Assembly: GCF_035703485.1 (NCBI RefSeq) | Contig: NZ_DASSYD010000207.1 | Coordinates: forward strand, 22,171 to 86,170 | Direction: 5' to 3' | Length of the DNA stretch: 64,000 nucleotides | Origin: Dokdonella sp035703485 | GTDB taxonomy: Bacteria; Pseudomonadota; Gammaproteobacteria; Xanthomonadales; Rhodanobacteraceae | Part shown: piece by piece, positions 55,242 to 64,000 of the stretch | Layout of the letters: the number at the start of each line of letters is the position of its first letter | Position numbering within the stretch: position 1 is the stretch's first letter | Notes under the pieces: generated by a model | The model's database searches: none | Told to the model about the DNA's origin: nothing | Seen by the model: the letters and a program-made list of their open reading frames with translations, nothing else | Made by a program: the position numbers and the translations under genes

Positions 55242-56837
55242 TCAAACCGAAGGCGCATGTTCGCGCGTCGCGGCAAACTCGATATCGGGCCAGCGTTCGA
55301 TCGTCAGTTGCAGGTTGACCCGGCTTGGGGCGATATAGACAAGCTCGCCAGCCGCATCGATGGCGAGATTTTGTGCCGCCTTCTCCTGAAACTCCTCAAG
55401 CTTCCTTGCGTTGTCGCAATGCACCCAGCGGGCAGTGACGACTCCGACATTCTCGAACGTGCACTCGACGCCGTATTCGTCCTTCAAGCGATAGGCGACG
55501 ACGTCGAACTGCAGCACACCGATGGCACCGAGGATCAGGTCGTTCGACATCAATGGACGAAAGAACTGTGTCGCACCCTCTTCGGATAGCTGGGCCAGCC
55601 CCTTCTGCAATTGCTTCATCCTCAGCGGATCCTTGAGCCGCGCGCGACGAAACAGTTCCGGGGCGAAATTCGGGATGCCGGTAAAGCTCAGGGCTTCGCC
55701 TTCGGTGAAGGTATCGCCAATCGAGATAGTGCCGTGGTTGTGGATTCCGATGACATCGCCGGCGTAGGCCTTTTCGACAATCTCGCGATCCGAAGCCATG
55801 AAACTCAAGGCATTGGCGAGCTTCATTTCCTTGCCGCTGCGCGTGTGCAGAGCCTTCATGCCACCGCTGAACGTGCCGGAGCAAATGCGCATGAAAGCGA
55901 CACGATCGCGATGCATCGGATCCATGTTTGCCTGGATCTTGAACACGAAGCCGGTCATGGCTGATTCGTCGGCACTGACCGTGCGCGTCGTCGCCTCTTG
56001 TGATTTCGGTGCCGGCGCGTGCTCGACAAAGAAATCGAGCAGCAACTGCACACCGAAATTGTTGACCGCCGAGCCGAAAAAAACCGGGGTCAGTTTGCCG
56101 GCCAGATAGGCATCCTTGTCGAACGGATTCGATGCGCCGAGCACGAGCTCAAGCTCCTCGTTGAGCTCGTTCCATGCTTCTTCACCGACGCGTGCGCGCA
56201 GCGCCGGATCATTGATGCCTTTGAAGATCGTTGAATCCTGGCGGGTGAAATTCTTGCCAGGCTCGAAGATGTGCACCTCATCGAGGAGCAGGTGATAGAC
56301 GCCCTTGAGTCGCTTTCCCATGCCGATCGGCCAGGTGATCGGAGTGCAGGCGATACCGAGCACGGATTCGACTTCATCGAGCAGCTCGATCGGTTCGCGA
56401 CCCTCGCGATCCAGTTTGTTGATAAAGGTCATGATCGGCGTATCGCGCAGCCGGCAGACTTCCATCAGCTTGATCGTGCGTTCCTCGACACCCTTGGCGC
56501 AGTCGATCACCATCAACGCCGAATCGACAGCAGTGAGGACGCGATAGGTATCTTCGGAAAAGTCCGCATGGCCTGGCGTATCGAGCAAATTGACGACCCG
56601 CTTGGCGTACGGAAACTGCATGATCGAGCTGGTCACCGAAATGCCGCGCTCTTTTTCCAGCGCCATCCAGTCTGATGTCGCATGGCGCGCGGTCTTGCGA
56701 GATTTGACCGAGCCGGCCAACTGGATCGCACCGCCGAACAGCAACAGCTTCTCGGTCAGCGTGGTCTTGCCCGCATCGGGATGGGAGATGATGGCGAAGG
56801 TGCGCCGTCGGCGCATTTCACTGGCTGGATTATTCAT
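55242..56837 (-). CDS. prfC: Peptide chain release factor 3 (RF3)
   Basis: RF3 is a GTPase that helps RF1 and RF2 leave the ribosome after peptide release. The 531-residue protein has G1 SHPDAGKTTLTEK, G2 SSIMQF region, G3 DTPGHADF and G4 NKLD, with the RF3-specific RRTFAIISHP start. Length matches E. coli RF3 (529). The ATG at 56837 has AGG upstream and is preferred to the ATG 27 bases before it. Confidence 0.96.
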   Translation of the reverse strand: MNNPASEMRRRRTFAIISHPDAGKTTLTEKLLLFGGAIQLAGSVKSRKTARHATSDWMALEKERGISVTSSIMQFPYAKRVVNLLDTPGHADFSEDTYRVLTAVDSALMVIDCAKGVEERTIKLMEVCRLRDTPIMTFINKLDREGREPIELLDEVESVLGIACTPITWPIGMGKRLKGVYHLLLDEVHIFEPGKNFTRQDSTIFKGINDPALRARVGEEAWNELNEELELVLGASNPFDKDAYLAGKLTPVFFGSAVNNFGVQLLLDFFVEHAPAPKSQEATTRTVSADESAMTGFVFKIQANMDPMHRDRVAFMRICSGTFSGGMKALHTRSGKEMKLANALSFMASDREIVEKAYAGDVIGIHNHGTISIGDTFTEGEALSFTGIPNFAPELFRRARLKDPLRMKQLQKGLAQLSEEGATQFFRPLMSNDLILGAIGVLQFDVVAYRLKDEYGVECTFENVGVVTARWVHCDNARKLEEFQEKAAQNLAIDAAGELVYIAPSRVNLQLTIERWPDIEFAATREHAPSV

Positions 56838-56977
56838 CGGCAAACCTGAGTCGGCCGCAGCCATCGTTTCGGGCTGCCGGCGGGGCGCGCATTGTACGCG
56901 AGCTGGGCGCAGGCTTCAGGTCAGCGGCCGATCAATTGGCGGATTCGGGGACGCGCAAGGCAAGGCTGAACCGGATG

Positions 56978-57883
56978 TCAATCCCGACGAATGCTGATAT
57001 CGCCACTGAAAGTATCGATGCTGAGGCGTGCCTTGCCGTCGCCGACCGTCGCGTCGATCGAGCGCCCGGGCCCGTGATCCGGCTCCTGGACCTTGCCAAA
57101 ATCGCTGCGGATCCGCCCGCTGAATGTTTCCGCCTCGATTCGCGCCGAGAGTTCGCCGACCGCCTCGATGCGAATGTCACCGCTCATGGTTTCTGTGTCG
57201 ATGCGCGCATCGCCGACCGGTTTGCCACGCAGATTGATGTCGCCGGAAACCGAGCTCGCCGAGAACTCGCGATAGGTTTCGGTGCTCACCGTGATATTGC
57301 CGGAAACCGTTTCGAACTTGAGCCGATCACGGTTTGCGCTGAATTCGATATCACCGGAAATGGTATCCACCTGGACTCGCTCGCCATTGCCTTTCAGTTC
57401 CACGCTGCCACTGATGCTGCCGATCTCGAGTTCGCGTGCGGCGCTGTCGAGACGGATTTTGCCGCTGATGCTGTTGACATCGAGCAGGCGCCCGGCGATC
57501 TCACTGACGGTCACTTCCGCGCTGACCGTATCGATGTGCAGTTCGGCCCCGCGCGGAGCACGAATGTCCAGGGTCGAATCGTCCATCTTCGAACTCGATC
57601 CCCAGTTGAACCAGCCGGAAGATCCTGGCTTCTCGACTTCAATCTCGAGGCGCGACCCATTTCCTTCGACGCGCAGGCCCTTGCTGCCCGAGCCCAGGGT
57701 ACCGGTGATTTCAACACGATTCTGATCCCAGCCACTGACCGTCACCGATCCGCGCACGTTGCTGATTTCGATTCGAACCGACGCATCGACATCACGGCTC
57801 TGATTGATCGGCGTACCCGCCAGTGCGGTCGAGCCAGCGCCCAGCAACAGGAGAGAAACAAGCGGAAGGGTCATCGTTTTCAT
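56978..57883 (-). CDS. DUF4097 beta-repeat protein
   Basis: A 301-residue exported protein (signal LPLVSLLLLGAGSTALA) made of short repeats such as IDTVSAEVTVS, VNSISGKIRLDS, IGSISGSVELKG, VDTISGDIEFSA and FETVSGNITVS, a beta-helix pattern of the DUF4097/adhesin-like family. It starts 9 bases after the anti-sigma gene and is probably co-transcribed with the sigma operon. The function is unknown. Confidence 0.82.
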   Translation of the reverse strand: MKTMTLPLVSLLLLGAGSTALAGTPINQSRDVDASVRIEISNVRGSVTVSGWDQNRVEITGTLGSGSKGLRVEGNGSRLEIEVEKPGSSGWFNWGSSSKMDDSTLDIRAPRGAELHIDTVSAEVTVSEIAGRLLDVNSISGKIRLDSAARELEIGSISGSVELKGNGERVQVDTISGDIEFSANRDRLKFETVSGNITVSTETYREFSASSVSGDINLRGKPVGDARIDTETMSGDIRIEAVGELSARIEAETFSGRIRSDFGKVQEPDHGPGRSIDATVGDGKARLSIDTFSGDISIRRD

Positions 57884-57892
57884 GCAGGATCC

Positions 57893-58363
57893 TTAGCTGG
57901 CATCGAGGCCGAGGCGGGCAAGCTTGCGCCGTTGGGCGTGGGTGCGGTTGATCAGGCCGACAAGGAAGATCGCATCAGGTTGCTGGGCAAGAGCATGGTC
58001 GAGTTCGCTGCTGGCCACATCAAGTACCACTTCGGCGCTAACCAGACGCGGGTCACCGGATGCCGCCAATTCCCTTGCTCGCTGGATCTGATGTCTTGCA
58101 TTCAACTCGCTTGGCAACGTGGCATCTTCACTGGCAACACTACCGACACGATCATGCAACGACAATGAGAATAGACCGACACTGACCGCCATCACCAGAC
58201 CCGCGGCAATCGCCAGAGGCCAGCGTGCGCGACGTCGAACCGTCACCGCGGCGGGCTGGAAGTCGGCAGATAGGCGCCGGGCAATTTGCGGCCAGAGATC
58301 GCGCTCTGGCTGCCGCGGCCCGCGCAGCTCGCGCAATTGACGACGCAATTCAAAATCAGTCAT
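57893..58363 (-). CDS. Probable anti-sigma factor (membrane)
   Basis: A 156-residue protein with an N-terminal cytoplasmic part (ELRRQLRELRGPRQPERDLWPQIARRL), one membrane helix (RARWPLAIAAGLVMAVSVGLFSLSLH) and a C-terminal domain. It overlaps the sigma gene by 8 bases. The LRGPRxPERDLWPxIAxRL pattern is common behind ECF sigma genes of Xanthomonads. No zinc motif is seen. Confidence 0.7.
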   Translation of the reverse strand: MTDFELRRQLRELRGPRQPERDLWPQIARRLSADFQPAAVTVRRRARWPLAIAAGLVMAVSVGLFSLSLHDRVGSVASEDATLPSELNARHQIQRARELAASGDPRLVSAEVVLDVASSELDHALAQQPDAIFLVGLINRTHAQRRKLARLGLDAS

Positions 58364-58940
58364 GGTTTTCTCCAAGCGCGCGCTTGAGCAATCCGCGCGC
58401 GCGATGCAATTGGGCCTTCGACGAGCCAACCGCCATACCGAGCTCGTCGCCGATCTCCTGGTGCTTCCAGCCTTCGATATCGTGCAATACCAGAACCGCG
58501 CGTGCCCGTGGCGGCAGATTGGCGATGGCGCGCTCCAGATCGGCTCGCTCACCTGCACAAAAAGGTCTGACCGGCTCGCTGGCAGCATCCAGCACGCTGT
58601 CTTCAACCGTTTCCTCGGGGTCGCGTTTGCGTAGTTCCATCAGCGCAACATTGACCGCAAGACGATGCAGCCAGGTGCTGAATGCACTCTCGAAGCGAAA
58701 TGTGTCGAGTTTCTGCCAGGCGCGCACGAAAGCCTCCTGAGTCAACTCTTCGGCACGTGATGGATTCATCCCTGACAAACGCCACACTGCGCCATGCACG
58801 CGACCCGAATGTCGCCGATAGAGATGCTCGAATGCCGCTACATCGCCTCCTGCAGCAAGGCGGACCAGATCGCCATCCTCGGTTTCAATCCGTGGTGCGT
58901 CAGTCATTGGCAAGGGCATGGCTAGGCAGGCAGTACTCAT
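58356..58940 (-). CDS. ECF-type RNA polymerase sigma factor
   Basis: A 194-residue sigma factor. Region 2: AFEHLYRRHSGRVHGAVWRLSGM, AEELTQEAFVRAWQKLDTFRFESAFSTWLHRLAVNVALMELRKR. Region 4: LERAIANLPPRARAVLVLHDIEGWKHQEIGDELGMAVGSSKAQLHRARGLLKRAL, with a helix-turn-helix. Several ATG codons (58940, 58919, 58907) are possible starts. It leads the operon with the anti-sigma and DUF4097 genes. Confidence 0.9.
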   Translation of the reverse strand: MSTACLAMPLPMTDAPRIETEDGDLVRLAAGGDVAAFEHLYRRHSGRVHGAVWRLSGMNPSRAEELTQEAFVRAWQKLDTFRFESAFSTWLHRLAVNVALMELRKRDPEETVEDSVLDAASEPVRPFCAGERADLERAIANLPPRARAVLVLHDIEGWKHQEIGDELGMAVGSSKAQLHRARGLLKRALGENHD

Positions 58941-58984
58941 GGTGCCAGCTTGGATGCCGATATGCAGCTTAGGGTTTAGAGGGC

Positions 58985-59125
58985 GGGGAGCGGTAAGCGG
59001 TGAGCGGTGAGCGGGAACAGGAACGGCATGGTGACTTCGGGTTCGATTGAGAAGCGGCTTCGGTCTTGGCCTGGAGCCATCAATTCGCCTGAATGGCACT
59101 TCCCGCTAACCGCTAACCGCCTCTC
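58985..59125. repeat. Third pair of inverted heptamer arrays
   Basis: Tandem AGCGGTA/AGCGGTG units at about 58988-59015 face their complement (CCGCTAA units) at 59099-59121, about 80 bp apart. The layout repeats that of the GGGGAGT pairs, with another heptamer. It lies between pckG and the sigma gene. Confidence 0.7.
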
Positions 59126-60910
59126 CTAGCCATTTGCCGCGCGAGCGTTGCTGACAGGATCGCTCGCCAAAGCATCAGCGATGCGGCGCTGCTCGTCTTT
59201 CAATCGCTGCGGCATGCGTGCGCCGAACCCTTCGAGATACTCGCCGATGGCTTCCACTTCGCTTCGCCAACCCTCGGTATCGACATCAAGGAGCTGCTGG
59301 CTGGCGACCGCGGAGATATCGAGGCCATCGAGGTTCAGATCGGCCGCATCGGGGACGAACCCGACTGCAGTTTCGTGTGCGCCTGCTGTCTCCTCGCAGC
59401 GACCGAGAATCCATTCGAGAACGCGCAGGTTCTCGCCAAAACCCGGCCACAGGAATTTGCCATCCTCGCCCTTGCGGAACCAGTTGACGTGGAAGATCTT
59501 CGGAAGTTTTGCATCCGGCTTGTCGAACGATAGCCAGTGCGCGAAATAGTCTGCGAAGTTGTAGCCGCAGAATGGCTTCATGGCCATCGAGTCACGTCGC
59601 AAGACGCCGACCGCGCCGGTTGCGGCGGCGGTTGTTTCCGAACCCATTGCCGCTCCGACGAGCACGCCGTGGGCCCAGTCCTTGGCTTCGAAAACAAGTG
59701 GAATCAATGATGGGCGACGGCCACCAAAGACAATTGCGCTGATCGGCACGCCTTGCGCGGCCTCGGCTTTTTCCGACCAGCTTGGGCACTGCCTGGCCGA
59801 AACCGTAAATCGGGCGTTCGGATGTGCGGCTGGGCCAATAGCCGGGTCGTAGTCACGCCCCTGCCAATCCTTGACCGGCTCGCCTTCACTCAAGCCTTCC
59901 CACCAGGGCTGATTGTCAGCGGTAACGCCAACATTGGTGAATATCGTGTTGCGCTGGATCATCTTGAGCGCGTTTGGATTGGTCTTTGTATCCGTGCCAG
60001 GTGCGACTCCGAAATAACCGGCTTCCGGATTGATCGCCCACAGGCGGCCATCTTCACCCGGCGTCATCCAGCAGATGTCGTCGCCGACCGTCCACACCTT
60101 CCAGCCGGCCTCGCGATAGCTTTGCGGCGGAATCAGCATGGCCAGATTGGTCTTGCCGCACGCCGAGGGGAACGCCGCCGCGATATAGCGTGTTTCGCCC
60201 TGCGGATTCTCGATGCCGACGATCAACATGTGTTCGGCCAGCCAGCCTTCGCTGCGCGCCTGCCAGGAACCGATACGCAAGGCGTGGCATTTCTTTCCCA
60301 GCAGGGCATTGCCACCGTAACCGGAGCCAATCGACTTGATCGACAGTTCTTCGGGAAAATGCATGATCAGGCGCTTGTCCGGATCCAGTTCACCGGTCGA
60401 GTGCAAGCCCTTGACGAAGCTGCCGTCCTGCTCGATGCGATTCAGCGCGTTGGCGCCCATGCGCGTCATGATGCGCATGTTGGCGACCACGTACGGTGAA
60501 TCGGTGATCTCCACGCCGCAGCGCGAGATCGGTGAATCTATCGGACCCATGCAATACGGCACGACGTACATGGTCCGGCCGCGCATCGAACCGGCAAACA
60601 AGGCATCAATCTTATCGTGCGCCTCGGCCGGACTCATCCAGTGATTGTTGGGTCCGGCATCGTCACGATTGCTCGTGCAGATGTAGGTCAGATGTTCGAC
60701 CCGCGCGACGTCAGTCGGACTGGAGCGGTGCAAATGGCAGCCCGGATGGGTATCGGGGTTGAGAGCGTGCAGATCGCCATTGGCGAGCATCTTCTCGATC
60801 AGCAGACGATTCTCGCCGTCCGAACCGCTGCACCAGTAGATTTCTGCGGGTTCTGTCAAACGGGCAACGTCCTCAACCCAGCGGTTCAAGGATTCAAGCG
60901 AACTGGCCAT
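59126..60910 (-). CDS. pckG: Phosphoenolpyruvate carboxykinase, GTP-dependent
   Basis: The enzyme converts oxaloacetate and GTP to phosphoenolpyruvate for gluconeogenesis. The 594-residue protein has the substrate loop (PCSCG-type region), the kinase P-loop AAFPSACGKTNLAML with the reactive Cys, the metal site region WTVGDDICWM and the GTP-site segment RRPSLIPLVFEA. Other marks are GGNALLGKKCHALR and FGENLRVLEWI. All catalytic parts are present and length is normal. Confidence 0.95.
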   Translation of the reverse strand: MASSLESLNRWVEDVARLTEPAEIYWCSGSDGENRLLIEKMLANGDLHALNPDTHPGCHLHRSSPTDVARVEHLTYICTSNRDDAGPNNHWMSPAEAHDKIDALFAGSMRGRTMYVVPYCMGPIDSPISRCGVEITDSPYVVANMRIMTRMGANALNRIEQDGSFVKGLHSTGELDPDKRLIMHFPEELSIKSIGSGYGGNALLGKKCHALRIGSWQARSEGWLAEHMLIVGIENPQGETRYIAAAFPSACGKTNLAMLIPPQSYREAGWKVWTVGDDICWMTPGEDGRLWAINPEAGYFGVAPGTDTKTNPNALKMIQRNTIFTNVGVTADNQPWWEGLSEGEPVKDWQGRDYDPAIGPAAHPNARFTVSARQCPSWSEKAEAAQGVPISAIVFGGRRPSLIPLVFEAKDWAHGVLVGAAMGSETTAAATGAVGVLRRDSMAMKPFCGYNFADYFAHWLSFDKPDAKLPKIFHVNWFRKGEDGKFLWPGFGENLRVLEWILGRCEETAGAHETAVGFVPDAADLNLDGLDISAVASQQLLDVDTEGWRSEVEAIGEYLEGFGARMPQRLKDEQRRIADALASDPVSNARAANG

Positions 60911-61017
60911 GGCTACCTTTTTCGCAGGCCGAAACCCGCGTCGATGAATGCAAGACCGACGACGTTAGCGGCAGGAACGAAGCTTGGCAAGGTCAGGCGC
61001 GGCATTGCCGGATCAAG

Positions 61018-61070
61018 CCGACGCTGATCAGGTGTCGCCGGGATTGGCCCGCCTGATCAGCGTTGCCTTG
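61018..61070. repeat. Short hairpin relative of the MITE-like element
   Basis: GACGCTGATCAGG and CCTGATCAGCGTTGCC face each other across about 19 bases. They match the ends of the elements at 12177 and 19520, with the whole middle missing. It sits between pckG and the TetR gene. Confidence 0.6.
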
Positions 61071-61074
61071 TCGA

Positions 61075-61659
61075 TCAAGCCGGTACCAGGGTGGCAATGA
61101 CGTGATCAACATAGGCAGCGTATTCCTCCTGATCCATGCGCGGCATGCCGTGGCGCTGGTTGAGCTGGAGGAACCCGCTGTAGGCCGTATAGGCCAGCCG
61201 CGCGCGGTGTTTCGCGGCCGTCGGCTCGAAACCCGCTTCGGCGTAGGTTTCGGTCAGCAGAGTCAGTCGACGTCTGGAAATCCGCTCAAGCACCGGCTGC
61301 ACCAGGGCATTGTCCGAAGCTTGCAACAGGGCCGCGTAGACAAGATGCGACTGAACCTCACGACTGACCCGGTGAAACAGTTCGCGCAAGCGTGCGCGCG
61401 GATCCTCGATACGTTCGACGTAGGAAATTACCTGATCCTCATCGCGCTGCTCCCATCGATCGATGGCCGCCTTGAGCAGAGCTTCGCGGGTCGGAAAATG
61501 CCAGTAGAAGCTGCCCTTGGTCACGCCCAGGGTACGCGCAAGCGACTCGACGGCCACTGCCGCGACACCGCTTTCCGCAAGAACCGTCAGGGCAGCCTGC
61601 TCCCAGTCGGTCGCTGACAGGCGTCCACGAGATTCCTGTTTCGATTCAGCTTCGTTCAT
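61075..61659 (-). CDS. TetR/AcrR family transcriptional regulator
   Basis: A 194-residue repressor-type protein. The DNA-binding domain is residues about 15-62 (WEQAALTVLAESGVAAVAVESLARTLGVTKGSFYWHFPTREALLKAAI), with a helical ligand domain behind. It is divergent from an alpha/beta hydrolase gene, 93 bases away, and fadE follows that gene, so a lipid-related effector is plausible but unproven. Confidence 0.88.
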   Translation of the reverse strand: MNEAESKQESRGRLSATDWEQAALTVLAESGVAAVAVESLARTLGVTKGSFYWHFPTREALLKAAIDRWEQRDEDQVISYVERIEDPRARLRELFHRVSREVQSHLVYAALLQASDNALVQPVLERISRRRLTLLTETYAEAGFEPTAAKHRARLAYTAYSGFLQLNQRHGMPRMDQEEYAAYVDHVIATLVPA

Positions 61660-61752
61660 AGCCGGAGTTTGCCGGAGCCCGGTCGGGATGAGAAGCAAGC
61701 CATCTTCGACGCTCCATTGATTTGCACCCCGACAAGCACCATACTTCGGCGT

Positions 61753-62616
61753 ATGGTTATGGTATCCCCCAACTTTCAATCGACCCAGTCCCGCCTGCTC
61801 ACGCCAGACGGGACCGCGTTGGCGACACAAACGTACGGCGACGGGCACGCCGCTGTCGTCTTCGCTCACGGCTTCGGACAAACCCGGGAAGCATGGAGCG
61901 CCTGCGCTACGGCAACCGCTGCCGCGGGATGGACCAGCATGACATTCGATACACGTGGCCACGGTGAAAGTGACTGGCTCCCGTCAGGCGACTATTCGGT
62001 CGATCAACTGACCGCCGACCTGGGCTTCGTATGCGCACAGACACCGCTTCCGCCCGTGGTCGTCGGCGCTTCCATGGGTGGCCTGGTCGGCATTTCGATG
62101 GCCGGTGACGATCCGGCAAGTTGCCGCGCCCTGGTCCTGGTCGACATCACGCCGCGCTGGGAGCCAGCCGGCGTCGAACGAATTCTCGAATTCATGCGCG
62201 CGTTCCCCGAAGGCTTTGCCGATCTGAATGAGGCCGCCAATGCGATTGCCGCTTATCTGCCCCACCGTGGCGCGAAGAAATCTCCGGATCGCCTGCGCAA
62301 GCTGTTGAACGAATCGGCGGACGGGCGCCTGCGTTGGCATTGGGATCCGCGCATGCTTGAACCCATTGCGGAAGACGGCGAGCGCCATCAGGCCGATCTT
62401 TTTGCAGCAGCCAGGCGCATTCGGGTTCCGACGCTATTGATCAGCGGTGCGGCCAGCGATGTGGTTTCGGAATCCACGATCGCCGAATTTTTAGAGCTGG
62501 TACCCCACGCCCGGCATGCCATAGTCCCGAAAGCGACACACATGGTGGCAGGCGACGAAAACACCCAGTTCAGTCGCCATGTACTGGATTTTCTGGCTTC
62601 GCTGCCAAACGTTTGA
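61753..62616 (+). CDS. Alpha/beta-fold hydrolase
   Basis: A 287-residue enzyme with VVFAHGFGQTREAW (oxyanion loop), nucleophile GASMGG near residue 117, and the His in ATHMVAGDEN near the C terminus. The fold fits small esterases and epoxide/lactone hydrolases. Its substrate is unknown. The gene is divergent from a TetR regulator that may control it. Confidence 0.82.
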   Translation: MVMVSPNFQSTQSRLLTPDGTALATQTYGDGHAAVVFAHGFGQTREAWSACATATAAAGWTSMTFDTRGHGESDWLPSGDYSVDQLTADLGFVCAQTPLPPVVVGASMGGLVGISMAGDDPASCRALVLVDITPRWEPAGVERILEFMRAFPEGFADLNEAANAIAAYLPHRGAKKSPDRLRKLLNESADGRLRWHWDPRMLEPIAEDGERHQADLFAAARRIRVPTLLISGAASDVVSESTIAEFLELVPHARHAIVPKATHMVAGDENTQFSRHVLDFLASLPNV

Positions 62617-62765
62617 CAAGACATTGACCGTGAAGAAATGAAGCCCATTCCGCTACGGGTTGCACGCAGAGTCAGCGTGAAACCCGGATATTGAAGCTAT
62701 CGCTGCGCTCAGTTCGAGCACGCCATGTGCGAACCGCAGCAAGAATTGAACTGTGAAAAGGAGTC

Positions 62766-64000
62766 ATGGACATGTTGCAACTGATCCCGTTTCTGGCCGC
62801 CGTGCTGGTGTCGCTGGTCGCAGCCTATCTGCGTCTCGGCCTGCGCACCTGGACTCTGGCCACGGCCGTCGCCATCGTCGGCACCGGACTGCTCGCCGGG
62901 ACACATTGGCTGGCCATCGCCGTACCGCTGCTGGCCTTTGCCATCATCGCCCTGCCGCTCAACTTGCCCGCATTTCGCCGCGCCCGACTGAGCGCGCCCT
63001 TGCTCGCGATCTATCGCAAGATCACGCCCTCATTGTCGTCCACCGAGCAGATCGCCCTCGAAGCCGGCACGGTCGGTTTTGAAGGACAACTATTCAGTGG
63101 CAAGCCGCAATGGTCGGAATTACTCGGCCAGGCCAAACCCGAACTCAGTGTCGAAGAGCAAGCATTCATGGATGGCCCGGTCGAGGAGCTCTGTTCGCAG
63201 ATCAACGAATGGGAGATCACTCATGAACTGGCCGACCTGCCCGAAGACATGTGGCAGTACATCAAGGACAACAAGTTCTTTGGCATGATCATTCCGAAGC
63301 AGTACGGCGGCCTGGGATTCTCCGCACTCGCCCATTCGGCAGTCCTGCAGAAGATCTCCAGCATGTCGGCCACCGTTTCCTCGACCGTCGCGGTGCCGAA
63401 CTCGCTCGGTCCGGCCGAACTGCTTCTGCATTACGGTACCGAGGAACAAAAGGACCATTACCTGCCGCGCCTGGCCGATGGCCGTGAAGTGCCCTGCTTT
63501 GCCCTGACCGGTCCGTATGCCGGTTCCGACGCCACCTCATTGCCGGACTACGGCATTGTCTGCAAGGGCGAGTGGGAAGGCGGCAACGTGCTCGGCGTCC
63601 GTCTGACCTTCGACAAGCGCTATATCACTCTGGCCCCGGTGGCGACCGTGGTCGGTCTCGCTTTCCGCCTGCTCGATCCCGAGCATTTGCTCAGCGACGA
63701 GGAAGATCGCGGCATCACCCTGGCCCTGATTCCGCGCGATACCGAAGGCCTCGAAATCGGCCGCCGGCACTTCCCGCTGAATATTCCGTTCCAGAACGGT
63801 CCGGTCCGCGGCAAGGATGTATTCGTGCCGCTGTCGCAACTGATTGGCGGACCGGAAATGGCTGGCCAGGGCTGGCGCATGCTGGTCGAGTGCCTGTCGG
63901 TTGGCCGCGCGATCTCGCTGCCTTCCACCGCGACCGGTGGCGCCTGTGCCGGTGCCGCCGCAACCGGTGCTTACTCGCGCATGCGCAAGCAGTTCGGCCT
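62766..64000 (+). CDS. fadE: Acyl-CoA dehydrogenase FadE, N-terminal part
   Basis: The frame runs off the window end; 411 codons are visible of the roughly 820 usual for FadE, which catalyses the first step of fatty acid beta-oxidation. Two N-terminal hydrophobic helices are followed by SAPLLAIYRKITPSLSSTEQIALEAGTVGFEGQLFSGKPQW, then SLGPAELLLHYGTEEQKDHYLPRLADGREVPCFALTGPYAGSDA (FAD-binding) and MAGQGWRMLVECLSVGRAISLPS. This closely follows E. coli FadE. AAGGAG lies 6 bases before the ATG. Confidence 0.95.
   Translation, partial: MDMLQLIPFLAAVLVSLVAAYLRLGLRTWTLATAVAIVGTGLLAGTHWLAIAVPLLAFAIIALPLNLPAFRRARLSAPLLAIYRKITPSLSSTEQIALEAGTVGFEGQLFSGKPQWSELLGQAKPELSVEEQAFMDGPVEELCSQINEWEITHELADLPEDMWQYIKDNKFFGMIIPKQYGGLGFSALAHSAVLQKISSMSATVSSTVAVPNSLGPAELLLHYGTEEQKDHYLPRLADGREVPCFALTGPYAGSDATSLPDYGIVCKGEWEGGNVLGVRLTFDKRYITLAPVATVVGLAFRLLDPEHLLSDEEDRGITLALIPRDTEGLEIGRRHFPLNIPFQNGPVRGKDVFVPLSQLIGGPEMAGQGWRMLVECLSVGRAISLPSTATGGACAGAAATGAYSRMRKQFG

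Noticed and set aside
61660..61752. TetR operator palindrome between the divergent genes
   Set aside because: No clear inverted repeat of useful length is visible in the 93-bp gap.

Overview
The window reads as chromosomal DNA of a gammaproteobacterium, most likely of the order Lysobacterales (Xanthomonadales). The pointers are high GC content, a MetJ-type methionine repressor (a gammaproteobacterial family), a GTP-dependent PEP carboxykinase, the rsmG-parA-parB block, FadE, a CTERM-tagged secreted protein and tandem heptamer repeats between genes. The family and genus are inference; no rRNA or marker set is present.

Layout. 1-6.4 kb: end of an S9 peptidase, a CTERM surface protein, a miniature SPFH protein, rsmG-parA-parB, a family 2 glycosyltransferase and rpmB-rpmG. 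6.6-10.5 kb: a coupled four-gene Gld-like ABC export system. 10.5-16.6 kb: mutM, tdk, rep, a PerM/AI-2E permease and an acid phosphatase lipoprotein, separated by heptamer arrays and a MITE-like element. 16.9-22.4 kb: a broken winged-helix/TPR regulator, then a 2OG-type beta-hydroxylase gene coupled to a sulfotransferase gene, a ferritin-like protein, and a single protein fusing those same two enzyme domains. 22.4-24.2 kb: an AT-rich two-gene island with a CRP-type site. 24.3-33.1 kb: thiC behind a TPP riboswitch that carries a long inserted palindrome, then a PepQ-type dipeptidase, a DUF3016 protein, a MidA-type methyltransferase, a FolM-type reductase, a membrane protein and sdaA.

33.2-39.7 kb is a microaerobic/nitrite block: fnr, a Sco-type copper chaperone, nirV, a nirK fused to cytochrome c, a DsbD/TauE-like membrane protein, hemN and a CAU tRNA. 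FNR-type boxes lie before nirK and hemN. 39.9-45.5 kb: an NtrY-like kinase, an SPFH-NfeD pair, gcvT, gcvH, and a MetJ-like protein whose C terminus is replaced by a histone-H1-like Lys/Ala tail. 45.7-53.3 kb: a yqjDEK-like operon, a TonB-family protein, a GPP34 protein, a serine hydrolase, lemA and an M48-TerB protease. 53.4-64 kb: two sigma/anti-sigma pairs, a secreted protein behind a promoter with G11 in its spacer, prfC, a DUF4097 protein, pckG, a TetR regulator divergent from an alpha/beta hydrolase, and the start of fadE.

The most unusual items are the MetJ-H1 fusion, the interrupted TPP riboswitch, the split-and-fused hydroxylase/sulfotransferase pair, the poly-G promoter, and a MITE-like family of which a 25-bp piece has broken a regulator gene.
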